Below the pieces are notes generated by a model. The model saw only the letters and a list, made by a program, of their open reading frames with translations. It was not told the origin of the DNA and ran no database searches. From an uncultured Agathobaculum sp. (GTDB taxonomy: Bacteria; Bacillota; Clostridia; Oscillospirales; Butyricicoccaceae): a stretch of DNA of 64,000 bases. The position numbers and the translations under genes were made by a program. How positions within the stretch are numbered: position 1 is the first letter of the stretch; each line of letters opens with the position of its first letter. This document shows positions 51,761-59,412 of this stretch, piece by piece. Where the stretch lies: positions 1 to 64,000 of the forward strand of contig NZ_CALWJJ010000010.1 in NCBI RefSeq assembly GCF_944380985.1. The letters are read 5' to 3'.

Positions 51761-52393
51761 TCACTCCTTTTCTTTTCTGTTGGCCCCATTGCTGCGCTGC
51801 TGGAGCCGCCCGGCGCAAAAGTCAGATACCGCCTGCGGCAGCAGCACCCACTCGGCCTGCTCCATTACGCGGCGCTGCAAGGTCTCTGGCGTATCGTCGT
51901 CCGCCACATCGACAGCTTTTTGCGCAATAATTGCGCCGCCATCCACCACTTCGGATACAAAATGCACGGTTGCACCGGTCACCTTGACTCCCTTGGCGAG
52001 AGCGGCCTCGTGCACGCGCAGGCCGTAATACCCCTCGCCACAAAAGGAGGGGATGAGCGACGGATGTACATTAATGATACGGTTTTCCCAGCTGCGGCAC
52101 AGGCTGTCCGGCAGCACGGTCATAAATCCCGCCAGCACGACAAGCCCGATGCCGTTTTCGCGCAGCAGCGCGTCGAGCGCCTGGGCATAGGCGTCGGTGC
52201 TGCCAAAATCCCGCCGGCGCAGCACAGCTGACGGAATATTTGCCCTAGCCGCGCGCTCGAGCGCACCCGCTGTGGGGTTGGACGAAACGACAAGCGCGAT
52301 GCGTCCATTTTCAATTTTGCCGGCCTGCTGCGCATCAATCAGCGCCTGTAAGTTCGTGCCGCCGCCTGAAACCAAAACTGCGATGTGTATCAT
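51761..52393 (-). CDS. purN: Phosphoribosylglycinamide formyltransferase (GART)
   Basis: A 210-residue enzyme transferring formyl from 10-formyl-THF to GAR. Seen are IHIAVLVSGGGTNLQALIDA at the start, LVVLAGFMTVLP, RIINVHPSLIPSFCGEGYYG (catalytic Asn-His), and GATVHFVSEVVDGGAII with catalytic Asp expected downstream (TPETLQRRV context). GGGAGATAATAGA precedes the ATG. Seven bases separate its stop from purO. Confidence 0.95.
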   Translation of the reverse strand: MIHIAVLVSGGGTNLQALIDAQQAGKIENGRIALVVSSNPTAGALERAARANIPSAVLRRRDFGSTDAYAQALDALLRENGIGLVVLAGFMTVLPDSLCRSWENRIINVHPSLIPSFCGEGYYGLRVHEAALAKGVKVTGATVHFVSEVVDGGAIIAQKAVDVADDDTPETLQRRVMEQAEWVLLPQAVSDFCAGRLQQRSNGANRKEKE

Positions 52394-52595
52394 TCTATTA
52401 TCTCCCAGCCCTTCGCGCCGCAGCGCGTAGCAAGATAGGAAAGGGCCTGCGGCCCTTTCTATAAAATAGCCGCGCGTTGCCCGGTCATTTTACATTTAGG
52501 CGAAAATATCTTAAATCAGAATTCTTAGAAGTTTTCGGCGCAATAGCCGTTTCAGGCTTTGCCTGATAACGGCATATTCGATTGAAACCGTGGCT
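52394..52595 (-). other. Hairpin-rich gap between purM and purN
   Basis: Three dyads lie in or at the edge of 202 bp: ATAG-g-AAAGGGCC/GGCCCTTT-CTAT (52436-52462), GCCGTTT-CAGGC/GCCTG-ATAACGGC (52546-52573) and TCGATTGAA/TTCAATCGA (52578-52603, overlapping the purM stop). No promoter or T run was recognised, so they may mark RNA processing or stability boundaries inside the operon. Confidence 0.5.
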
Positions 52596-53636
52596 TCAAT
52601 CGAGAATCTCGACGCCCTTTTCCCCCGCGACGCACTCGCCGATGATGTACGCGGCTTCGCCTGCAGCCGAGATCGCCGCGACCGCGCGTGACGCATCCTC
52701 GGCCGCGACCGCGAGCACCAGGCCCGCGCCCATGTTGAACGTGTTGTACATATCGCGCGCCGGGATATTGCCAGCCTTGGCGATCAGCTCAAACACGGGC
52801 GGCGTCGGAACAGCGCGCTTTTCGATCTTGGCGCACACACCGTCAGGCAGCATGCGAGGTACGTTTTCGTAGAAGCCGCCGCCCGTAATGTGGCTGATGC
52901 CTTTGACATCTACCGTGGCTATAAGCGAGCGGATGGCGCCGACATAGACTTTAGTCGGCGTAAGCAGCTCTTCACCGAGCGTTTTGCTAAACTCGTCGAT
53001 ATAGCGCCGCACCGACTTTTCATTGATGCCGAGCGTTTTGCGCACGAGCGAATAGCCGTTTGAGTGCACGCCTGAGGACGCCACGCCGATCAGCGCGTCG
53101 CCCGGGCGGATGGACGAGCCGTCAATCATCTTTTCCCGGTCGACCATGCCGACCGAGAAGCCCGCCATATCGTACTCATCCTCGGGGTAGAAGCCGGGCA
53201 TTTCGGCGGTCTCGCCGCCGATCAGCGCGCAGCCAGCCTGTCGGCAGCCCTCGGCGATGCCCGATACCATCTGCGCGATCTTGGCCGGGTGGTTTTTGCC
53301 CACCGCGATATAATCAAGGAAGAAGAGCGGCTGCGCGCCGCAGCAGGCGATGTCGTTGACGCACATGGCCACGCAGTCGATGCCGACGGTATCGTGTTTG
53401 TCCATCAGAAAGGCCAGCTTGAGCTTGGTGCCCACGCCGTCTGTGCCCGATACCAGGATGGGGTCGGCCATGCCCTTGAAATCTGGGCGAAACAGGCCGC
53501 CAAAGCCGCCAAGCGTGCCTATCACACCTTTGGTAAAGGTCGACTCAACCATCGGTTTCATCAGTTTGACCGCCTCATAACCGGCGGTTACATCCACGCC
53601 GGCCGCTTTGTAGCTTTCAGAACGGCTCTCACTCAT
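52596..53636 (-). CDS. purM: Phosphoribosylformylglycinamidine cyclo-ligase (AIRS)
   Basis: A 346-residue ATP-dependent cyclase forming the imidazole ring of AIR. Seen are [68 protein letters not shown] and [21 protein letters not shown] precedes the ATG. The length fits the family. Confidence 0.97.
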   Translation of the reverse strand: MSESRSESYKAAGVDVTAGYEAVKLMKPMVESTFTKGVIGTLGGFGGLFRPDFKGMADPILVSGTDGVGTKLKLAFLMDKHDTVGIDCVAMCVNDIACCGAQPLFFLDYIAVGKNHPAKIAQMVSGIAEGCRQAGCALIGGETAEMPGFYPEDEYDMAGFSVGMVDREKMIDGSSIRPGDALIGVASSGVHSNGYSLVRKTLGINEKSVRRYIDEFSKTLGEELLTPTKVYVGAIRSLIATVDVKGISHITGGGFYENVPRMLPDGVCAKIEKRAVPTPPVFELIAKAGNIPARDMYNTFNMGAGLVLAVAAEDASRAVAAISAAGEAAYIIGECVAGEKGVEILD

Positions 53637-53673
53637 CGTAACACTCCTTTATATGTCTGTGGTAAAGAACGGC

Positions 53674-55095
53674 TCATTCCCTGCCGCTCCAGCAGTAGGT
53701 GCACACCTTGTCGGGATCCATGCCGATGGCATCCAGCAGGCCGTCGAGCGACTGGTAGCCGAGCGAGCTAAAGCCGAACTTTTGGCAAATGGTCTTTAGC
53801 ATGCGCTGGCCGCGCGCGGTGCCCGCGTCGGCATATTCCGCGAGGTGACACTGGCCCTCGTCGCCCTCAAGCTCCTGCACGATGCGGCGGGCGAGCAGCT
53901 CCATCTCGGAATTGGAGGCGGAGAAGTTGAGGTATTTGCAGCCGTACATAATCGGCGGACAGGCCGAGCGCATGTGCACCTCTTTAGCGCCCGATTCATA
54001 CAGAAATTCTACTGTTTCGCGCAGCTGTGTGCCGCGCACGATCGAGTCGTCGACAAACAGCAGTTTTTTGCCTTCAATCAGCTCGGGCACTGGGATCTGC
54101 TTCATCTTGGCGACCTGATTGCGAATCTTCTGATTGGCCGGCATAAACGAGCGTGGCCAGGTCGGGGTATATTTGACGAACGGCCGCGCAAACGGCGCGC
54201 CGCATTCATTGGCGTAGCCGATCGCGTGTGGCACGCCGGAGTCCGGCACGCCCGCGATAAAGTCCACATCGGCTGCAAGACCGCGCACTTTGTCGTCCTG
54301 CGCCATAATGCGTCCGTTGCGATAGCGCATGACCTCGACGTTTACGCCCTCGTATTTGGAATTGGGGTAGCCGTAATACGTCCACAGGAAAGCGCAGATG
54401 CGCATATCCTTACCCGCGGGCGATAGGGTCTCAAAGCCGTCCGCGGTAACGCGGACGATCTCCTGCGGGCCAAGTTCGTGCGCGTCGGCATAGCCGAGCT
54501 TGTGGTAGGCGAACGACTCGAAGGACACGCAGCAGCCGTCCTCATTCTGCCCGATCAGCACGGGTAGGCGGCCGAGCTTGTCGCGCGCGGCGATGATACC
54601 CTCAGGCGTCAGCACGAGCAGGGTCAGTGAGCCGTCGATCACATGCTGCGCGTGCAGGATGCCGGAGACGATGTCGTCTTTCTGGTTGATGAGCGCCGCG
54701 GCCAGCTCGGTCGAGTTGACCTTGCCCGAGCTCATGGCCATGAACTGATGGCCATGTTCGGAAAAATAGCGGGAAACAAGATCCTCGGCGTTGTTGATGA
54801 TGCCGACTGTGGTCAGCGCGTACAGGCCGAGGCGCGAGCGGACTAGCAGCGGCTGGGGATCGGTATCGCTAATGCAGCCGATGCCGCTGCAGCCGGAAAA
54901 ATCCGGCAGGTCTTTTTCAAACTTGGTGCGGAAAGGGGTGTTTTCGATGTTGTGGATCTGGCGCTGGAAGCCGCGTTCGGCGTCATAGACAATCATGCCG
55001 CCGCGGCGGGTGCCGAGGTGGGAGTGGTAGTCCACGCCAAAGAAGATGTCCAGCACACAGTCCTGCCGGCAAACGGCGCCGAAAAATCCGCCCAT
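53674..55095 (-). CDS. PurF paralogue with the nucleophile Cys replaced by Gly
   Basis: A 473-residue amidophosphoribosyltransferase-like protein placed directly after purF. It begins MGGFFGAV where active PurF has Cys-Gly-x-x-Gly at its (processed) N-terminus, so the N-terminal nucleophile is missing. The start is firm (AAGGAGGACCT before ATG). Other glutaminase elements are also changed (INNAEDL in place of HNGNLVN; no SNDTE). The phosphoribosyltransferase half keeps VDDSIVRGTQL (PRPP loop) and GVPDSGVPHAIGY. It probably cannot hydrolyse glutamine but may bind PRPP, use free ammonia, or regulate PurF. Similar MGGFFG proteins occur in other Clostridia, to my knowledge without an assigned function. 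Confidence 0.85.
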   Translation of the reverse strand: MGGFFGAVCRQDCVLDIFFGVDYHSHLGTRRGGMIVYDAERGFQRQIHNIENTPFRTKFEKDLPDFSGCSGIGCISDTDPQPLLVRSRLGLYALTTVGIINNAEDLVSRYFSEHGHQFMAMSSGKVNSTELAAALINQKDDIVSGILHAQHVIDGSLTLLVLTPEGIIAARDKLGRLPVLIGQNEDGCCVSFESFAYHKLGYADAHELGPQEIVRVTADGFETLSPAGKDMRICAFLWTYYGYPNSKYEGVNVEVMRYRNGRIMAQDDKVRGLAADVDFIAGVPDSGVPHAIGYANECGAPFARPFVKYTPTWPRSFMPANQKIRNQVAKMKQIPVPELIEGKKLLFVDDSIVRGTQLRETVEFLYESGAKEVHMRSACPPIMYGCKYLNFSASNSEMELLARRIVQELEGDEGQCHLAEYADAGTARGQRMLKTICQKFGFSSLGYQSLDGLLDAIGMDPDKVCTYCWSGRE

Positions 55096-55127
55096 AGGTC
55101 CTCCTTATTCCGTGCCTGGCCGGCGGT

Positions 55128-56591
55128 TTACTGCGCGCCGGCCGGGATCTCGTTTTCAAACATATTTTTTTCCGCCTGTTCGGGCACCGGGATGGGGTAT
55201 TCGCCCGAAAAGCATGCGTCGCAAAAGCCGAGGTTGCAGCCGACGGCAATCTTGCGCGCCGCCTCGAGCGAGAGAAAGCCGAGGCTGTCCACGCCGATGA
55301 TCTCGCGCATTTCCTCAACTGTGCGGCCGTGGGCCAAAAGCTGGCTGCGCTCAGGGATGTCCGTGCCGAAAAAGCAGGGATGGCGGAAGGGCGGCGCCGA
55401 GATGCGCATGTGCACCTCGGCCGCGCCCGCGTCGCGCAGCAGGCGCACGAGCCGCGCGCAGGTCGTACCGCGCACAATCGAATCGTCCACCATAATGACA
55501 CGCTTGCCCTCGACCGCAGTGCGCAGCGCGTTGAGCTTTAAGCGCACCGAACGCTCGCGCTTATCCTGCCCGGGCTGGATAAAAGTGCGCGCGATATAGC
55601 GGTTTTTGATCAGGCCGACACCGTAGGGAATGCCGGAAAATTTGGCGTAGCCGATCGCGGCAGGGATGCCCGAGTCGGGCACGCCAATGACGACATCCGC
55701 GCCGACGGGGTGTTCGATGGACAGGTACTTGCCCGCCTCCTGCCGCGCAAGCTCGACGCTCGCGCCATCGATCACCGAGTCAGGACGGGCAAAATAGATA
55801 TACTCAAAGACGCACGCTGCGCTTTTGCACTCTATGCCGCAGTGCATCGAGCGCAGAGCCCCGTTTTCGACTACGCAGACCTCACCGGGCGCAACATCGC
55901 GCACGAAAGATGCACCGAGCGCGTCGAGCGCGCAGGTTTCCGAGGCGAATACATAGCTGTCGTCCAGCTTGCCGATGCACAGCGGGCGGAAGCCGCGCGG
56001 ATCGCGCGCGGCGATCAGTTTGCGCGGCGACATGACCACGAGCGAGTACGCGCCCTCGATGACGTTCATGGTATTCACCACGGCCTGTTCGATCGAGCCG
56101 CACTTGAGACGTTCGTTGACGATGGTATAAACCAGCACCTCGGTGTCGTTCGACGAGCGGAAGATACCGCCCTCCAGCTCTATTTTGCGGCGCAACTCGC
56201 CAGCGTTTACCAGGTTGCCGTTGTGCGCCACGGCGAGATTGCCCTTAATGTGGGTGATCGCAATCGGCTGCGCGTTTTCGCGCGACTGGTTGCCGGTAGT
56301 CGAATAGCGGACGTGGCCGACCGCCATTGATCCGGGCATCGAGTCCAAAATCTCCTGATTGAACACCTGGCTGACCAGGCCGGCGTCCTTATGGCAGCGG
56401 ATGACGCCGCGGTTGTTGACCGCGATGCCGGCCGCCTCCTGCCCGCGGTGCTGCAGCGCAAACAGCGCGACATACGCCTCGTGTGCGGCTGAGATCTGCC
56501 TGCCGTCCGGCGCGGCGATGCCGAACACGCCGCACTCTTCATGCACCTTGTCAAACGGGGTGCCGTTTTGCTTTAGGATACGGTATTTCAT
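55128..56591 (-). CDS. purF: Amidophosphoribosyltransferase
   Basis: A 487-residue enzyme making phosphoribosylamine from PRPP and glutamine. A short propeptide precedes the nucleophile in HEECGVFGIAAPDG; LQHRGQEAAGIAV, AVAHNGNLVNAGEL and SSNDTEVLVYTI are intact glutaminase elements. VDDSIVRGTTC is the PRPP loop and FCDACFSGEYP the C-terminal Cys region. ATG 56591 (MKYRILKQNG) is chosen over an upstream in-frame ATG. Its paralogue follows on the same strand. Confidence 0.95.
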   Translation of the reverse strand: MKYRILKQNGTPFDKVHEECGVFGIAAPDGRQISAAHEAYVALFALQHRGQEAAGIAVNNRGVIRCHKDAGLVSQVFNQEILDSMPGSMAVGHVRYSTTGNQSRENAQPIAITHIKGNLAVAHNGNLVNAGELRRKIELEGGIFRSSNDTEVLVYTIVNERLKCGSIEQAVVNTMNVIEGAYSLVVMSPRKLIAARDPRGFRPLCIGKLDDSYVFASETCALDALGASFVRDVAPGEVCVVENGALRSMHCGIECKSAACVFEYIYFARPDSVIDGASVELARQEAGKYLSIEHPVGADVVIGVPDSGIPAAIGYAKFSGIPYGVGLIKNRYIARTFIQPGQDKRERSVRLKLNALRTAVEGKRVIMVDDSIVRGTTCARLVRLLRDAGAAEVHMRISAPPFRHPCFFGTDIPERSQLLAHGRTVEEMREIIGVDSLGFLSLEAARKIAVGCNLGFCDACFSGEYPIPVPEQAEKNMFENEIPAGAQ

Positions 56592-56619
56592 GCTATTTCC
56601 TGCTTGTCTCCCTGTGCGC

Positions 56620-57330
56620 TCACTTGCCCATGACACGCTTCATGATTTCCTGATACGCCTCTTCTACGCCGCCCAGATCGCGGCGGAAGCGGTCCTTGTC
56701 CAGCTTTTCGCCGGTGGATTTGTCCCACAAACGGCAGGTGTCCGGACTGATCTCGTCGGCAAGCACGATTGCGCCGTCCGCGGTTTTGCCGAACTCAAGC
56801 TTGAAATCGACCAGGGTGACGTTCAGCGTGTCGAAATACTGCTTCATGACCTCGTTTATTTTAAAAGTCATCGACTTGATCTGCTCGATCTCATCGCGTG
56901 TGGCAAGGCCCAGCGCGATTGCATGGTAGTCGTTCATCAGAGGATCGCCGAGGTCGTCGTTTTTGTAGGACAGCTCAAAGGTCGGCTCGGCGAACACGAT
57001 ACCCTCTTTCACGCCGTAGCGCTTGGCAAAGGAGCCGGCCGAAATGTTGCGCACGATGACTTCGAGCGGCACGATGGACACCTTCTTGACAACGGTCTCG
57101 CGGTCGGACAGCTGCTCGACAAAGTGAGTCGGCACGCCCTGCCGCTCGAGCAGCTGGAACATGTGGTTGCTCATTACGTTGTTGATTGCGCCCTTGCCCG
57201 TAATGGTGCCCTTTTTCTCGCCGTTAAAGGCGGTCGCGTCATCCTTGTAGGAGACGATGACAAGGTTTGCATCGTCGGTTGCAAAGACCTTTTTGGCTTT
57301 GCCCTCGTAAAGCTGTTCTTTCTTTTCCAT
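56620..57330 (-). CDS. purC: SAICAR synthetase
   Basis: A 236-residue enzyme joining aspartate to CAIR. Typical segments: [19 protein letters not shown] at the N-terminus, [23 protein letters not shown], and [41 protein letters not shown] precedes the ATG. Second gene of the operon. Confidence 0.97.
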   Translation of the reverse strand: MEKKEQLYEGKAKKVFATDDANLVIVSYKDDATAFNGEKKGTITGKGAINNVMSNHMFQLLERQGVPTHFVEQLSDRETVVKKVSIVPLEVIVRNISAGSFAKRYGVKEGIVFAEPTFELSYKNDDLGDPLMNDYHAIALGLATRDEIEQIKSMTFKINEVMKQYFDTLNVTLVDFKLEFGKTADGAIVLADEISPDTCRLWDKSTGEKLDKDRFRRDLGGVEEAYQEIMKRVMGK

Positions 57331-57395
57331 GTCCGTTTCCTCCAGTTTTTATGTGTATTTCTTGCATTAAAATCGTTTTTTAATGGGTGACAGCC

Positions 57396-57887
57396 TTAGG
57401 AGAACTGCGCGCGGATCTTTTCGTCTTTTGCCATGACCTCGTTTGCCATGTCTGCCTTGAAGTGCTGGAGCTTTTCCGCGAGCGCGTCGTCCGACAGGGC
57501 GAGCATCTGCGCGGCAAGGATGGCCGCATTGTCCGCCCCATCGATTGCGACGGTTGCCACTGGGATGCCCTTGGGCATCTGTACGATCGAGAGCAGGCTG
57601 TCCATACCGCCCATGACGCTCGTGCCCATCGGCACGCCGATGACCGGCAGAATGGTGTGCGCGGCAAGCACGCCGCCCAAATGTGCCGCCTTGCCAGCCG
57701 CTGCGATGACCACACCGAAGCCGTCTGCCGCCGCGTTTTTGGCCAGTTGCTCGGCTGCGGCCGGCGTGCGGTGCGCCGAGCAGATGCGCACCTCGACCGG
57801 GATGTCAAACGCCTTTAGGCGGTCGACGCATTTCTCCATCACCTTGAGGTCGCTGTCCGAGCCCATGATGACCAGTACCTTTTTCAT
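57396..57887 (-). CDS. purE: N5-carboxyaminoimidazole ribonucleotide mutase (class I PurE)
   Basis: A 163-residue mutase. VLVIMGSDSDLKVMEKCVDRL and VRICSAHRTPAAAEQ mark the active site; GMDSLLSIVQMPKGIPVATVAIDGADNA is typical of class I. PurK is not in the window. GAGGAGG lies close after a leader hairpin and before the ATG. First structural gene of the purine operon. Confidence 0.96.
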   Translation of the reverse strand: MKKVLVIMGSDSDLKVMEKCVDRLKAFDIPVEVRICSAHRTPAAAEQLAKNAAADGFGVVIAAAGKAAHLGGVLAAHTILPVIGVPMGTSVMGGMDSLLSIVQMPKGIPVATVAIDGADNAAILAAQMLALSDDALAEKLQHFKADMANEVMAKDEKIRAQFS

Positions 57888-57912
57888 TGCTAAGCCTCCT
57901 CAAAAATAAATG

Positions 57913-57936
57913 AGGACACGAGTATACCCGTGTCCT
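57913..57936 (-). terminator. Attenuator-like hairpin before purE
   Basis: Minus strand: AGGACACG, loop GGTATACT, CGTGTCCT, followed by CATTTATTTTTG and then the purE Shine-Dalgarno GAGGAGG. An 8-bp stem with a T-rich tail inside the operon leader suggests partial or regulated termination. Confidence 0.65.
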
Positions 57937-57943
57937 GTTTGTG

Positions 57944-58048
57944 CTATTTGGCTGCACCGATGCCCGAGAGAGTGCACGAATGCCCGAGCGGGGAGAACTG
58001 CTTGCAGATACACTGCGCCGCTTTGTTCAAAAACACACTGCCGGTCAT
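57944..58048 (-). CDS. 34-residue leader ORF of the purine operon
   Basis: ATG 58048 with AAAGAGGTGGCGG upstream encodes MTGSVFLNKAAQCICKQF, then SPLGHSCTLSGIGAAK, ending 8 bp before the attenuator-like hairpin. The placement (promoter, leader ORF, hairpin, first gene) is that of a translation-coupled attenuator. There is no run of one amino acid; three Cys (13, 15, 25) are the only notable feature. It could instead be a small functional peptide. Confidence 0.5.
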   Translation of the reverse strand: MTGSVFLNKAAQCICKQFSPLGHSCTLSGIGAAK

Positions 58049-58093
58049 TCCGCCACCTCTTTCTCTGTTCAATCGGTGAAAAAATACATTTTT

Positions 58094-58122
58094 ATTTTAT
58101 CCAAACCACCCGTTTATTGCAA
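58094..58122 (-). promoter_or_regulatory. Purine operon promoter
   Basis: Minus strand: TTGCAA (58117-58122), 17 bp, TAAAAT (58094-58099). The untranslated leader to purE is about 200 nt. Confidence 0.75.
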
Positions 58123-58181
58123 GCATTTTACACAGTTTTTTCGCGTTTTGTGCAAATGCCCAAAGATGCCGCGGCCTGGCG

Positions 58182-59360
58182 TCAGCTTTCGTGCAGAACG
58201 CCCTTTGCGTAAAGCGTCCGCTCGATCTGGCGCACACGCTCGGTCCACGAGCACTGCGCGCCGAGGGCCAGACGCCGGGCGGTCTTGTCCGGATCATGTT
58301 CGGCCGCGGCCTGGTCGCACAGGGCGACAAAATCGTTTGCATCGCGCGCGATGTAGACCACATCGGCAAACTCCTCGACTTGCAGCGGCTCGCGTGTCGA
58401 GACGATGGGCTTGCCGGTGGCAAGGTACTCGTAGAACTTAAGGGGAGACACATCGCGGCTGAGCGCGCCTGCACGGAACAGATTAAGGCATACGTCCATC
58501 TGCGAGAGATAAGCGGGCAGCGCGGGCTGCGGCACAAGGTCGTGGAATACGATATTCGGGTATTGCTTCAGGCGTGTCAGGTCGACGCCCGGCAGCGTGC
58601 GGCCGATCAGCAAAACGGTTGCCTCTGGCCGCTCGCGGGCAAGCGTTTCGATCAGATCGTAGTCGATGCACTCTTGCAGCATGCCGACAAAGCCGAACAC
58701 TGGGTGCCTGAGACCCTGAACATCGTCCGGGCAGGGGAGGTTGTCCTTTTCGGTTTGAACACGCGAGAAAATCTCATATGCCGCGCCGTTCGGGATCATT
58801 TTTGTAGCCGGATTGATTTGTCCGAGCGTTTCGGCAAGGCCGGATGCGGTGGCAAACACCTGGTTTGCAGGCGCGGCGAGGTCGCTCTCCATCCGGTCGA
58901 CAACCGCGGCCGTAAGGTGCCCCTTGTAGGCAGAGTGGCGGTCGACGCAGTCATACACGAGCGCGCTGTGCGGCAGACGCGCGACAATGTCGCACGAGGA
59001 GGGCGAGTAGCACCAGAGGACAGTCTCTGCGCCAAAGCCGTGCGTGCGCATCTTCTTTCGGACAAACCGGGCAAGACGCCGCTGGTTGAGCCGGTTAATC
59101 CAGCGGTATTTGCCCCAGAACGGGAGCACAGGCGGCAGGGCGTATACCGTGATATTTTCGTGCCCCTCGACTTTTTCGCCGGGCTGCCTGTATTTGCCAA
59201 GATAAGCGGCCGCTTTTTTGTCCTTGAGCGGGGCGATGAGCGAGACCGGCGGGTCAAAATACAATATCTCGCTGTTTTGCAGTCGGCTCATCACATTTTG
59301 CTTGCGCGTTGGCAGCGGGTGGTAGTTCGTCGTTGAAAGGCAGACGATGTGGTTTTTCAT
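58182..59360 (-). CDS. Glycosyltransferase (GT4-like)
   Basis: A 392-residue GT-B fold enzyme. The N-terminal half has IVCLSTTNYHPLPTRKQNVMSRL, LVYDCVDRHSAYKGH and VFATASGLAETL; the C-terminal nucleotide-sugar half has VFGFVGMLQECIDYDLI and the E-x7-E-like DVSPLKFYEYLATGKPIVST. Similar to TuaH-type enzymes of cell-wall polysaccharide synthesis. It lies directly after the glycosyltransferase-CsaB fusion on the same strand, so it probably adds a sugar to the same wall polymer. Confidence 0.88.
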   Translation of the reverse strand: MKNHIVCLSTTNYHPLPTRKQNVMSRLQNSEILYFDPPVSLIAPLKDKKAAAYLGKYRQPGEKVEGHENITVYALPPVLPFWGKYRWINRLNQRRLARFVRKKMRTHGFGAETVLWCYSPSSCDIVARLPHSALVYDCVDRHSAYKGHLTAAVVDRMESDLAAPANQVFATASGLAETLGQINPATKMIPNGAAYEIFSRVQTEKDNLPCPDDVQGLRHPVFGFVGMLQECIDYDLIETLARERPEATVLLIGRTLPGVDLTRLKQYPNIVFHDLVPQPALPAYLSQMDVCLNLFRAGALSRDVSPLKFYEYLATGKPIVSTREPLQVEEFADVVYIARDANDFVALCDQAAAEHDPDKTARRLALGAQCSWTERVRQIERTLYAKGVLHES

Positions 59361-59412
59361 GTCCGATCATTCCTTACTTATCATATAAGCGGCGCGGCGC
59401 GCCTACTCTTCA

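Noticed and set aside
57900..58100. Purine, PRPP (ykkC-type) or T-box riboswitch upstream of purE
   Set aside because: None of their conserved boxes can be found in the leader; only an ORF and one hairpin are visible.
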